From: Rhyzopertha dominica
Lineage: Eukaryota > Arthropoda > Insecta > Coleoptera > Bostrichidae
Assembly (NCBI GenBank): GCA_025024175.1
Contig: QCXZ01000064.1
Coordinates: forward strand, 58,115,325 to 58,179,324
Length of the DNA stretch: 64,000 bases
Reading direction: 5' to 3'
This document shows, piece after piece, positions 22,001-32,589 of this stretch (the stretch's first letter is position 1; each line of letters opens with the position of its first letter). The notes below the pieces were generated by a model that was given only the letters and a program-made list of their open reading frames with translations, searched no databases and was not told the origin of the DNA. The translations under genes and the position numbers were made by a program.

Positions 22001-24534
22001 ACTTAAGCATATGAATGATATATGTATATACTTGTAGATATATGATCTTACCATATGCTTGACCAATTCCATCTTTATTTGATTCAAAACTTAATTTTTA
22101 TGTTTGCTGTTAATTCAGTAATGTAAATTCAGTTATATGAGTGATTTTAACTTAAGAGTAAGTAAACTATATGTTTGGTTACACGTCGTATGTTAGCGAA
22201 GCATTTATTGTACAACATGTGGTTTTAAGTTCCTTCCTAATATACTTATTAGCATGATAAAGGGTTTTACTGTTAATGATTCGCTAGGCTAGGCGTACTT
22301 TAAATTATCGTCTGAACTCATTGCATAAAGTAGGCAATCCAACACTCATGGAACAACAAAGCAGCCCAACACACGCCACATGATTGACAGTGTTCTGTGT
22401 AAAGAGGGTAATTACAAAAACCTTTATTCCTTTTTTTGTGAAAGCATTGTTCCTAGGCTGCAAGATTAGATCTGTTTGTGCGATAGCACAAAAACCATGA
22501 TTACTGCCAAGAATTCCTTACTGTCTAGAAAATTATATGTACCGTTAATAACTTAATTTGGGGAGCTACGAGCTATGGAATTACCAGGTATTGTGCAAGA
22601 ATCGCAGTATAAAGGAGCGTTTCCAATGGAAGTAGGTTGTGTTTTTTCAAAATTTTGTTTCCACCTGCAATTAAGACTTTAAAGGCAGTTGATGTTTAAC
22701 CAAGCTAAGCTCTCATTGTAATTTCACGGTTCATACAGGCGGCTGAAACTTATCAGGACAACGCCCTTCACGCATAAATTGATTAAGAATACGGAAGTTT
22801 GCCCTCAGGTAAACTTAAATGATTTTGTTAAATTAAAACTGAAATTAGAATAACAGTGAAGGTATATAAATTTTGAACATGAAAAGCCAATTTGAAACTT
22901 ATAGTGTACTGAATGAATTATAAATATTTGATGCTCAAGATATATTAAAATGGTTTACTGAGCCCAAGCATTTGATCATTCCATAAATATTTTTCGTTAT
23001 TTTTTTTACTAGTACTCGAACGACCCCCATGTGAGTCATGATGACGGATATATTTCTGAAACATACGTTGTAGGTGGGCCCCAAAAGTCCCAAGAAATTT
23101 GTCTGTATTGGAGATGCACCCTAGAAGTATTTTTTACAGAATGTTAATGTTTCACTGCAGTACATAAAAGCATAATCAATAGCAACTACTCCTCCAGAAC
23201 ATTATTTTTGCGTTTGCAAACAGTAGAAAATTACAATGTTATGCTGGTGCTGTCATATATCTATGCGGGTGAAATCGACAAACAGATTCTTAGAATTCAA
23301 GGGTGGCATTTAGTTAATTTTCCCTTACTTTATCGTGGCCGTTGTCTTAAGCTCAAGTAAACACCTACAATGAGTTAGTTGTATCTAATGGCTTTTGGAA
23401 TTTCAAACATTAAATCGCAATGTGCAGATTAACATTACCGGATTTTTCTCAGAAGAGAGGGACAGAAATTTCTCCTAAATTTAAAGTAACTGTTAAAGAC
23501 ATTTTGAAANAAACGTAACCATTCCATTGGAAGTGGGAGTTCAGACCACATGCGCAGTTAAACACAGTCCCAAAGTGGCAAAAAGAACCCGGTTTAATAA
23601 AGTAATTTAATAATGTCTATCGCTTTTAAATCGAGCTATATATCAATTCACCATCTTTTAACAAATTATAAGCAGCTGTAGGTAGTTAAAGTGTAACACT
23701 CATTAATTCAGTCGTTGGAGTATTAGAAATAGCACGTTGTGTATTAATTTATAGTGAATTAAAATTTGTATTATTTCACATGGAAAGCAAGCAGCTGAAT
23801 GCAAAACATTCGCAGCTGTAATATAACGGTTGTATTTAACTGCGTGGTACTCACCTCGTATTGAAGGGAATGTAGATAACAGCTGTAGAAACGTTGCCCC
23901 AGAGAGAATTGTTATCGAAATTTGCCCAGAAAGCATCAGAGGTAGCAAGATTTTGAAAAATTCTTAAATTCAAATATTTTCTTTCTGAACGTATAATTAT
24001 ACCCTTCCCATTTCTGCACACGAATTTTACGAATTTCCCATGTATTTGTTATTATTAGGACATTCTTTAAGTACTGTAAGACCAAAAGTTTTGAAGACTA
24101 CAGTTTTAAGTCACTCTTTTTAACTGTTCGGCAATTATAGATTCAATGATAATNCAAATTTCGGAAAACGACAACAAACGCCAAGAGAACCAAATAGCTT
24201 TTTAATGAGACCTTTCATTTCCATATTAGGTGGTTCAGGTTTAAAATCAGTGCATGAATGGTTGAAAATAATCCCTAAAGTTTCTCAGAATAACTACCAA
24301 TACGTGTTCATGAACGTTTGGAAATGTAGGATTTGAATGAAGGAAAATAGTGCAGCTCACTTTAAGCAAAACATTCAATACATTCAACTTCGTTGTTAGG
24401 TGGAGGCTTCGCAAGGACAGATGTAGGAAGTAAATTAAATGCAATTTGACAGGGAGTCGTGCTATTTGTAGAAAATGCAGTTGTAAAAATCACCATCATT
24501 TTGTTTAAAAACTATTTTTTGCGATATCTTTCAT
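22001..24534. other. No gene recognised
   Basis: 2.5 kb of AT-rich sequence without a recognisable protein motif, RNA gene or repeat. Minus-strand frames at 23703-23948 and 24247-24444 look like chance. Confidence 0.4.
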
Positions 24535-25312
24535 AAAAACCGCCGCAATTTGAATCCAATTGTCAAAATGACATTTACGTTTTTATTTCTTATACTATAC
24601 GGTTAGTAATCAGGTTTTGAGCATTTATTCTCTCTACACATTTTCTTCGAAGACAAACAGTCCTCGTGACATTAGCAAAAATATATACATTTTTAAAATC
24701 GGTTTTTCCAAATAACTCGAAAATTACAGGAGTGCTTTCTGATCAGAAATTTGATTTTCTATATAATACCAAAATTTAAACAAAATCGTACGAGCAGGGT
24801 CCAAAATAGGTTTTTTGGAAATATTTTGAAAATGTCAAAATTTTGGATAAAACCGTTGTCTTTAAGTGACGCTTATTTGCTAATATCTTCTAAACAGTCT
24901 CCCAAAAAAATGAAAATGCCATCAGATAGGAAATAAAATCTCACAAAAAGTTTGTTAGAAAATTTATTCAAAATTTTGACATTTTCGAAATATTTACAAA
25001 AAAACCTATTTTAGACCCTGCTCGTGCGATTTTTTTTTAAATGGTATCATATAGAAAATCATATTTCTAATCAGAAAGCAGTCTTGCATTTTTTTGTTAA
25101 GTTAACAATTTTCGAGTTATTTGGAAAAACCGATTTTAAAATTTATATATTTTTGGTAATATCACGAGGACTGTTTGTCTTAGAAAAAATGTGTAGAGAG
25201 AAAAAATGCTCAAAACCTGATTGCTAATCGTATAGTATAAGAAATAAAAACGTAAATGTCATTTTGGCAATTGGATGTGGAAGTATTGATTCAATTTGCA
25301 GCGGTTTTTTTT
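24535..25312. repeat. Large fold-back, arms of about 320 and 350 bp
   Basis: The left arm (24535-24852) and right arm (24961-25312) are reverse complements over almost their whole length. Shared landmarks include AAAACCGC at the outer ends, CAATTG.CAAAATGACATTT, AGACAAACAGTCCTCGTGA and GAGCAGGGTC.AAAATAGG. The spacer is about 108 bp. The right arm has about 16 extra bases near its outer end (GATGTGGAAGTATTGATT region). No coding motif. It resembles a Foldback-type element or long-TIR MITE. No terminal CA/TG or clear target duplication was found. Confidence 0.9.
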
Positions 25313-25803
25313 CTTTGATCAACAGGAAAACCAAAATAAAGTTTATAAGCACTTTTCACCAGAGGAGTTATTACATTCCGTTGACATTTTATTGTAAACC
25401 CACCACAGATATAGCAAAAAAATCTGCAGAATTCTTGCACGTCCTTGGCATTTCGTACCAAAATTCGGAGGATAATGTGATATTATAATTTATAACTATA
25501 GTATTAATAGTTGATTCTTTTGCCCTGTAGTTAAAAAAAAGTTATCCCTACATGCATTGATTTTATGAAAAACCAAAATATCCTGTTTTAAACAGAAACG
25601 GTCACTATTACTAATTTTCTGACGGAATTAGCGATTACTCCGCACGCGAAATTATTTGTTTAAAAAAGTCAGTTGAAAGCTTACTTGATTTTTCTATCAG
25701 TTCAAATCGGTTGGGGCTGTACAGATTCGATTTAAATGAATTCAAGTAGCCTTAGTAATGCAAAAACTGAAGAATAACAAATACTTAAATTTGAAATGAA
25801 ATA

Positions 25804-26078
25804 TACAGAGTGTCCTCGAAATACACCGACAACGTTTGACAGGTCATAGAAAATGCTATTTTAAAAACTGTTTTCGAATAAAAAAATTTCCGAAAACGCT
25901 TTTTTTGGTATACACGGTGTTGACATTGAATTTCAAAGATCATTTTTTTATTTTTTTCCACACCCTGTATACCAAAAACAATGCGTTTTCGGATTCTTCT
26001 TTATTCGAAATAAGTTTTTAAAATTGTGTTTTCTATTACCTGTCAAACGTTGTCGGTGTATTTCGAAGACACCCTGTA
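25804..26078. repeat. MITE with about 110-bp inverted arms, TA target duplication
   Basis: Starts TACAGAGTGTCCTCGAAATA and ends with the inverted form (TATTTCGAAGACACCCTGTA), flanked by TA on both sides (25802-25803 and 26079-26080). The arms remain complementary inward through CGACAACGTTTGACAGG and GTTTTCG. Each arm has a further GTATACACGGTGT / ACACCCTGTATACC pair at its inner edge. TA duplication and a CAGGGTGT end point to the Tc1/mariner superfamily. Non-coding. Confidence 0.9.
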
Positions 26079-26119
26079 TAATAATGCATACGTGATAGCA
26101 AAAAATGGAAAGCAGATAT

Positions 26120-27158
26120 ACGAGGCATCTTTTTTAAGTAAGTACCGTTTTGCGATTCCGCCGCCACAGCGCTACGGTCGGCGTTCCGCGCATGCGCGCT
26201 GGTTACCTACATCTCTTGTCTACGCACTGACGCCATTACAGTTTGATTCTTCATTGTATACGTTGTTTACTGAGTGTTTAAGATGCCTCCGACAATCGTG
26301 AGTCCCGCCGATTGTGAAGTACGGGCTGTTATACGATTTCTTAGTGCTAAAGGCGTAAAACCGATCGATATTCATCGTGAGATCTGTGAAGTTTACGGAC
26401 AAAACATTATGAATGATGGAATGGTAAGGAAATGGGTGAGAGCATTTAAAGATGGCCGCACAAATGTGCATGATGAAGAACGGAGTGGGCGTCCTTCGGT
26501 CGTTAATGAAGATTTGGTGCAGAAAGTGAACGAAAAGGTGAGAGAAAACAGACGCTTTACAATTTCATCATTGTGCGACTGCTTTCCTCAATATTCTCGT
26601 AGTGTTTTGTATCGCATTGTGACCGAGAACTTGAATTACCGGAAATTGTGTTCACGTTCGGTTCCGAAAATGTTGACGGATTTGCACAAAACCCAACGTT
26701 TAGGCAGTGCATTGACTTTCCTTGAGCGGTACCACAATGAAGGTGAAGGTTTTTTAGACCAAATTGTTACTGGTGACGAAACATGGATGGCCTATGTCAC
26801 ACCAGAATCGAAACAACAATCCATGGAATGGCGACATTCATCATCACCCAAAAAAAGTGAAGTTTGGGACAGAAAAGGAGTATTGCATGTGGAGTTTCTG
26901 CCTCGTAATGAGACAATCAATGCAGCGTCTTATTGTAAGACATTGAACAATCTGCGTCGTGCAATCCAGGCGGCAGAATTTTATGAGGAGGGTATTCAAA
27001 AACTGGTGCCACGTTATGACAAGTGCCTCAATATTCACGGAAATTATGTAGAAAAGTAGATTAAGGTACAGGCTTTCATGTAAGATAAAATTATTGCGAT
27101 ATCTTTGCACGTCTTTTTTTAATTCCAAAACGGTACTTGCTTAAAAAACATGCCTCGT
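26120..27158 (+). mobile_element. Mariner transposon with terminal inverted repeats, internally deleted
   Basis: The ends are inverted repeats of about 38 bp: ACGAGGCATCTTTTTTAAGT at 26120 and its near-complement ending ACATGCCTCGT at 27158, with TA just outside the right end and TAT at the left. A full-length mariner is about 1.3 kb; this one is 1.04 kb because the catalytic end of the transposase was lost. It cannot make an active enzyme, but its ends could still be recognised by one supplied in trans. Confidence 0.92.
26283..27059 (+). pseudogene. Mariner transposase, C-terminal catalytic region deleted
   Basis: Start ATG at 26283 (MPPTIVSPADCEVRA). The first helix-turn-helix covers residues about 5-60. 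EERSGRPSVVNEDLV links to a second helix-turn-helix. The first catalytic Asp is in VTGDETWMAYV near residue 165, followed by SKQQSMEWRHSSSPKK. The reading frame stays open for 258 codons, against about 345 in the family. At about residue 230 the sequence jumps from NNLRRAIQ straight to FYEEGIQKLVPRYDKCLN. The HDNARPH and SPDL..SD motifs with the second and third catalytic Asp are therefore missing. Confidence 0.93.
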
Positions 27159-27159
27159 T

Positions 27160-28580
27160 ACATTCAGCAGGTTAAAATCTTCACATTCATAATATTTTTA
27201 TTTGAAGGAGAATTTCATTGCAGACCAGTGTAATTAGTAACCAACTATAAAAATACCTCCTACATATCTTGCTAACGAAATGCAGAAAAAGTCTCGCAAT
27301 GCAGAAAGCCATGAGGAGTCAATCGGGATAATTAGGGTAATAATTTCGTTGCAGAATCAGGGCCCGTTGTACGGCTCGCCACACCCCGTATTATTTATGC
27401 ATGTTCGCGGCGGGTGTAGTTTACGTCACGATGGCACAAACATGTGTAAATAACGATAGCGCAAGTCGGCGCAATTTACCTTGCATTCAATAAGTTTAAT
27501 TGCAAAACAAGAACCGAAGCGGAGCGCTTACGAATATCGCGTACGCATTTATTGAAATTAATGAAAGCGGCCGCGAATAATATGCAGTCTTGATTTAAAA
27601 TTGCAATTTGCATAAGAGCGACACGATAACAATTTTTAGCGCGCCGCGNGTGCGCCAAGAGTGTCCGAAAAAAATACGACGGCAATTAGGCTGCACCTAA
27701 AATGTCACAACAGATTATAATTATGCGTTATAAATAACGATAATTAAACTAATTTAGATTACCATCTCACGCAATAGCAGATTTCAGCTTTATATTGTGT
27801 TGCGGCTGATCGTAAGTCTGAAGTCCATGCTGGGTAATTAATTATGTTCTCAGCTACTCGTTAAGGAAGCGCACTTTTGTCGCCTTGACCGCAAGGATGT
27901 GTCAATAAAAAAACTAATTATGTCGCTTCCCTTCTATAGCATCCGTACTTGTTAATTATTTGTAATCAAAGAACGCGGTACTGCATTAGGAAGCGCTAAA
28001 TTGGCGGCATGAACAAAATCTCGTACTTTGAACTTTGAAGCGCAAGTTTGATAACTGAATTACAAATATCTCTAGAAAAGAACTCTACGATTACCTTACC
28101 TATAAACAGACGCAGTCTGTACCAAAAAAACAAGAGTTCAATCAGACTTTGGTCGCGAAAGCTTACGTTCCTACAAGTTTAACATTGTTCCGATTTTGTG
28201 ACGTCATAGCCAACTATAATTTGTATTTAAAAAGGTAAATTCATACCATGTTTCGAAAATAAAAGCATAACATTATTGATTGTGAACATCATATTATACA
28301 TTTTTTTTGTATTTACTTTTCTGTAATAAAATTAAAAAGAGTGACGAATACAAAAAATCGCCAAGACAATTTTTCTTTTTCAAAATATCTAGTAAGCCAT
28401 TGTGGCAAAATTGTTGGTTTTAGTGCATACGTAGATAAATTTTTAACATTATTTTTAAGGATTCATCAAGTCAAGCAGCTCGATATTTCTCTGAACTGCT
28501 CGACCTGACTTGAAACATTAGAGCTTTATTATACCCGTAGATTCTATTTCATCAGGGCGTCGGTCTCAATAAATTACAAA
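27160..28580. other. No gene; CpG-containing segment at 27.35-27.72 kb
   Basis: Mostly AT-rich. The 27.35-27.72 kb part stands out with many CpGs (CGGCGGGTG, AGCGGCCGCG, GCGCGCCGCG) mixed with homeodomain- and octamer-like words (TTAAT, ATTTGCAT). This would fit a conserved regulatory element, but there is no direct proof. The rest shows nothing. Confidence 0.35.
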
Positions 28581-28589
28581 TCCTTTTAA

Positions 28590-28640
28590 CTTTTCGCTAA
28601 GCTTTCGGTGGTGTTTGCCTCCTTCGTCAGGGCCTAAAAT
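28590..28640 (-). ncRNA. Hammerhead-like motif at end of second PLE family
   Basis: Minus strand: CUGACGA (28630-28624), one extra A, an imperfect stem II (GG.GG with CC.CC around a CAAACA loop), GAAA (28606-28603) and a self-complementary AGCU as helix III with a possible CUU cleavage site. Stem I can form only partially. It lies downstream, in sense, of the minus-strand GIY-YIG remnant at 28989-29330. Decayed or weakly folded. Confidence 0.45.
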
Positions 28641-28988
28641 CTTTTATTTAATTTATATACAAACTACATGTAACACTTCCTTCTAGTTATGGATTAATTA
28701 AGGGCGCTGAACAGGATCACAGAAACAAACCACAAGGTAACAGAAAACGAACAAATTACTTGTAACATTAAGGGAAATTACGTTCAAAAATAATAATATA
28801 ATTATGCCAAATTGACAAAACATAAAAATAAAAGGGATAACTTGATCAATTTCGATGACATGAAGTATGCAAGCAGGCACAACGACGGTGATTATCAAAC
28901 ACGAAAATTTTTAAAATGGAGTATATAGGTGTAAATTTTTGATAAGTTGTTAATATCACTTCTTTTATTTATGCTATTTGTTTGTTTA

Positions 28989-29330
28989 TCAATATGTACC
29001 ATTTCCAGAAACAGTCGTTTTTTTTAAATTTATTTCTTTGTCTAAGATTGTGGGATCTTCAAAATTGAATGTATGATCCAAATCGAAACAATGATTCAAA
29101 ATTACTGATGTTGATTTTCCATTTAAAACCTCTCGTTTATGTTCTTTTAGTCTATCATTCAAATGTCTGCAAGTCTGCCCAACATAAACAGACTGACAAT
29201 AATTACATTTAATCATATAAACAATGTTAGTAAATTCTCCAAATATAGTTTTTAATTTTAATTTTGAAAATAAATCCCCAACTCTAATCAGAGGGTAATA
29301 ACTTACTCGAACATTACAAAACTTTACTTT
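28989..29330 (-). pseudogene. GIY-YIG endonuclease fragment
   Basis: Reads RVSYYPLIRVGDLFSKLK, then GEFTNIVYMIKCNYCQSVYV (IVY and YVG form the GIY-YIG signature), then QTCRHLNDRLKEHKREV with the conserved Arg. It continues ILNHCFDLDHTFNFEDPTIL and stops at 28989. The frame is open for about 110 codons, but the preceding RT is absent and a frame shift cuts the last part. A nuclease of another GIY-YIG class is unlikely because of the R..EHK spacing and the LDH..F continuation common in PLEs. Confidence 0.8.
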
Positions 29331-29335
29331 TTTTG

Positions 29336-30149
29336 GTTAGTGCTTTTTTAAGAAGAAAAAGATTGTATAGAATATCATAGTTTATAAACCTTTTGTACAG
29401 CTTCAACTAACTTACCTACAGAGGTAATGAAAAGTCTGCTTACCAATGCAGCTGTGCCTGTCATAAAATATCTGAAAATATGTAATTTTTACAATTATGT
29501 GCTAGAGTACCATTTCCCAATTTCGAACATACTAAATTATTTCAGCCTCAGCCTAGCATCAGATCTTCCTCTGGGCAGCGAAGTAAGAATGATTCTGCGT
29601 TAATTACAAAATATTCTTTACGTCTATTTGCTGTTGTCACCGCGCAATATATCGCTTAGACTTGAAAAGAGCATATCGAACGCAGTTAACGGTATGCAGT
29701 TCACAACAACGTGATGATTACACGGGTTTCATCTCAAGTACAACTAGAAGGAGCATATTACATGCCCCGCAATTTACCATCGGCAGTAATTGCGTTAATT
29801 TCCGTGAAACTATTACGAAGTCGATAAAAAACGAATGAAAGGTTTATCCCAGTGCAAAAAGTAAATTAGGAGAAATTGTAATATTAATCGATCAATTTAG
29901 TCGAGCCGAAGGCTGCCGTCCAACAAAGTCGCATCAAAGTGTAAATTATCGAGTTCGTTTCTCTTCACCGGGGAAGTTATTTCCATTTGAATAGAATTCA
30001 TAATGCAGTGCGCTGAATAACTTTAAACTTTGATTGCAGCATGTAACAGCACATTTCATTATCGCGTATTTCGCTCGCATTCAATCGCCGTCTCGTTTCA
30101 TCTTAAACAACCATGGGCGTACCTAGGGGTGCAGGTGGGGTTGATAAAA
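29336..30149. other. No gene recognised
   Basis: No motif on either strand. The 29.6-30.0 kb part is moderately CpG-containing (AGTCGAGCCGAAGG, TCACCGGGG) and could be non-coding conserved DNA. Confidence 0.35.
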
Positions 30150-30262
30150 ATGACCGAAGTATCGATATTGAGCAGCGTCGATACATTTGCAAACCAGTAT
30201 CGATCTAAAAAAAATGTCGATGTCTACATGAAGTATCGGTATTTCGATACTCAATTGTTAGT
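30150..30262. repeat. Cluster of TATCGAT / GTCGAT motifs
   Basis: Within about 110 bp there are at least six related words: GTATCGATATTGAG, GCGTCGATAC, GTATCGATC, TGTCGATG, GTATCGGTAT and TTTCGATACTCAATTG. The first and last (ATATTGAG and CTCAATTG side) are inverted, so the cluster could fold. The word overlaps the DRE site TATCGATA known from insect promoters, but a decayed repeat unit is equally possible. Confidence 0.45.
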
Positions 30263-30589
30263 AGGTACTAGATGACAGGCACCAAAATGCATAATAGAGT
30301 TTTGCCTGACCTCCTATTTTAACAAATTATTTAGTGTTGTTGGGCTTAATATACTGTAATCTTGTTTTTTGTTTTCACTCTGTTTAACAAAATTCAGCGG
30401 CAACCAGCAACAGGAGTTAGAATTATGACCTTTAATAATAACATTAATAATACGGCTTATTTTCTAAATGTAAAAACTAAAAACTAAATATCGCATTAAG
30501 TTAGTGCTAACATTATGGGATTGTTCCATTGCATTTAAACTCAAAATAATAATCACGTTTTTTATTCAAAGGGAAAATGCACAGTTAAA
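30263..30589. other. No gene recognised
   Basis: AT-rich, no open frame or repeat noted. Confidence 0.35.
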
Positions 30590-31260
30590 AAAATATGTAA
30601 ATAGTTAGAACTCACAGGTTGTGAAAGTATTGCGTAAAGGTGTAAGGTCGCTTTCTTGTAGTCCCCCTTAATGAATTTGAATATCTTTCCCTTCCTTTTC
30701 AAGATCTTGCTTACTATTATGTCCCATGTTACTATTGGTTTTCCTCTATTTCTCTTTTGCAGAGCTCTGGCTTCCCACATCTGTTTGACCGATCTCTCAT
30801 TGCTCGTTCGTACCAAATGTCCAAACCACCTCAATTGTTGTTCTTCTATCTTAGTAGTGATTTTCTGTATTTCAAGTTCTTCTCTCACTGTCTTATTTCA
30901 GATTCTCTCTTCTTGTGATACCTTTTACTTCACAAAGGTATCTCATTGGCGCCGGTTGTATCCTGCTTCTCTTGTTAGTACCCAGGTTTCGGATCCGAAC
31001 AACTAAATTGGCCTATGTATTACTTTATATATTATCATTTTGGTCTTCTTTGAGACCTCTGTTCTCTGTAAGAAATTACCGTTGAGAGAATAGAACAATT
31101 TTGCTGTTTTGTCGATCCTGCTTCCTATTTCTGTCTCGTTATTTTCTGTTCCCTCGATCAGTACTCCAACTGCTGTCTCAATTTCGATACCATTTATGTA
31201 AGTTCTTGAACTCTTCTTTGTATCCTACAACCATGTGTTTTACCTTCTCTATGTTAATTT
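30590..31260 (-). pseudogene. Non-LTR retrotransposon, end of RT polyprotein (RTE/CR1-like)
   Basis: The minus strand, through several frames, reads NGIEIETAVGVLIEGTENNE, then EIGSRIDKTAKLFYSLNGNF, then YKVIHRPI-LFGSETWVLT (near 31020). It continues PAPMRYLCEVKGITRRE and finally KIEEQQLRWFGHLVR and RGKPIVTWD. These are the standard blocks after the catalytic motif in insect non-LTR elements (I..R...A...F..L, LYGSETW, R.LRWFGHV.R, RGRP...W). At least four stops or shifts. The 3' tail is not defined. Confidence 0.85.
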
Positions 31261-31482
31261 ACATATTTCTGGTCTTTAAAACACTTCACCGTATATTTAA
31301 ATTTTGTTGAGTTCAGAGACAGACAGAATTCAGGACAGGCAGGCAGAGTTCCGCATAGATGGCACTGAGGGCATCTGCCCTCCTATTCTCCTTCAAGTTG
31401 ACATGCACCTGCATACATCAATCTGACAGCAAGCCCTCACTGCACTTTTTACTGACGGGCAAGAACCGACATACCTACATAG
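31261..31482. other. No gene recognised
   Basis: Contains a short palindrome (GAGGGCATCTGCCCTC near 31366) and nothing else. Confidence 0.3.
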
Positions 31483-31610
31483 AAATGCATGTCTATGCTA
31501 TGCTGCCTGCACCGCAACCAACTACAGATAGATCTATTTCGCTGTCATTACACCTCATCAGTGTAGTTTAGGTCTAACGCAGACAGCATAGAACTGGTTT
31601 TGCCTATATA
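31483..31610. repeat. Short palindromic repeat (copy 2)
   Basis: Second copy of the hairpin repeat at 5536-5665: AAATGCATGTC, CAACCAACT.CAGATAGATC, GCTGTCATTAC, GTTTAGGTCTA and GAACTGGTTTTGC are in the same order. The arms (about 31497-31511 and 31575-31590) still pair at most positions. Two pairs have changed on both sides relative to copy 1 (G-C to A-T, A-T to G-C). Confidence 0.75.
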
Positions 31611-32260
31611 CCAAATACATCAGCAATTTGTGTTTCACATTTTACTTAAAAATGTAGCCCAGTGTAGACAAATCATTGATACGCCCATGTGTACGGCAAA
31701 GAGATCTTGCGGAAATGAAGCCAAAACGTAAAAGTAACAGTAATAAGCAATTCTGCCGTTCCTTTCGTCTATTAATGATGTACATATTGTCAGAACGGCA
31801 ATACACGTTCTGTACCTTAAAACTGCAAATGTAAGCGCTGTAGCTTGCATCGAAACATGGGCGTATCTAAGCAGATTTTTTTTGTGTAATGGTAGAGATA
31901 ATGAGATAATCTACCAAATTTTATTCAAGGTACTTACAAGTGTAGTGCCCGTACGCAAAATAGAAACATTGACTAAAATAATAAATATAGCATACAAAGT
32001 GATTTATTTAGTTCCCTGCAATTGTAATTTAACAGTACTGTAAAAAATTCACTTATTTCTTTAATATTATCAGCAAGTAGTTAATGTTATCAACAGTAGT
32101 AAGGGTGTGGGGACAAAAAATCCGCACAAGATCTCAGCTATTAANTTTCAGTAGGTAGGCCTTGGATTTTNAATAATTGAACTCACATCTCTCACATCAC
32201 GTCATCCTTGACAGTATAAGTAAAAACAGTTTAAAGTTATTTTATTTGTTACAAACGATT
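31611..32260. other. No gene; short inverted repeat
   Basis: GATACGCCCATGT (about 31678) and its complement ACATGGGCGTATC (about 31856) form a 13-bp inverted repeat 180 bp apart, perhaps the tips of a small MITE. Otherwise nothing recognised. Confidence 0.35.
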
Positions 32261-32560
32261 ATGCAGCGACTGAAAGATCATAAGAATCGTGAAATTATTG
32301 TCGGCTATATTGAGCAACTTGGAGTTTCTCTCAGAAAACTGGGTAGAAAATACACCATCGACAAAATGCATGTCAGCAACATTTTGAAAAGCGAAAATAC
32401 TTNATTAGTACGAAGAAAACCAGCACCGAAGTACACGGAAAACAGAAAGTGGAACAAAAAAACGAAGTTGAGGCGCCTAACTGAAAACGAATTTGCTCCA
32501 TCAAATGGGCTAGAAGTGGTTAATGATTATGAATCATATTTCTTCTTCTTTGTATATCGC
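32261..32560 (+). pseudogene. N-terminus of a DD37E-like transposase
   Basis: From ATG 32261: MQRLKDHKNREIIVGYIEQL, then VSLRKLGRKYTIDKMHVSNIL (helix-turn-helix), then RRKPAPKYTE and GLEVVNDYESYF. The last corresponds to the first catalytic segment (family form: V-M-D-D-E-S-Y-F) with the second of the two Asp changed to Tyr. It is the complementary part of the relic at 9832-10384, which lacks this end. The frame is lost after about 100 codons, where sequence of the gypsy element begins. Confidence 0.6.
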
Positions 32561-32589
32561 ACCTTCAGGTAATTTGTGACATCAGAAGT

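Larger units (their letters stand above)
28590..29335 (-). mobile_element. Penelope-like element of a second family (3' part)
   Basis: The endonuclease end of the protein is followed by about 350 bp of non-coding sequence that closes with the hammerhead-like motif. The protein differs clearly from copies A-C: NIVYMIKCNYCQSVYVGQT against GVYKITCSCGKCYIGQTKR. No RT is left. Confidence 0.7.

Noticed and set aside
24751..25227. Two open frames in the large fold-back
   Set aside because: They lie in inverted arms of a non-coding repeat and have no motif.
27359..27375. GGGCCCGTTG word resembling the PIF/Harbinger MITE end
   Set aside because: Similarity stops after about 10 bases and there is no inverted partner.
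30030..30275. 81-codon open frame
   Set aside because: It spans the TATCGAT cluster and has no protein motif.
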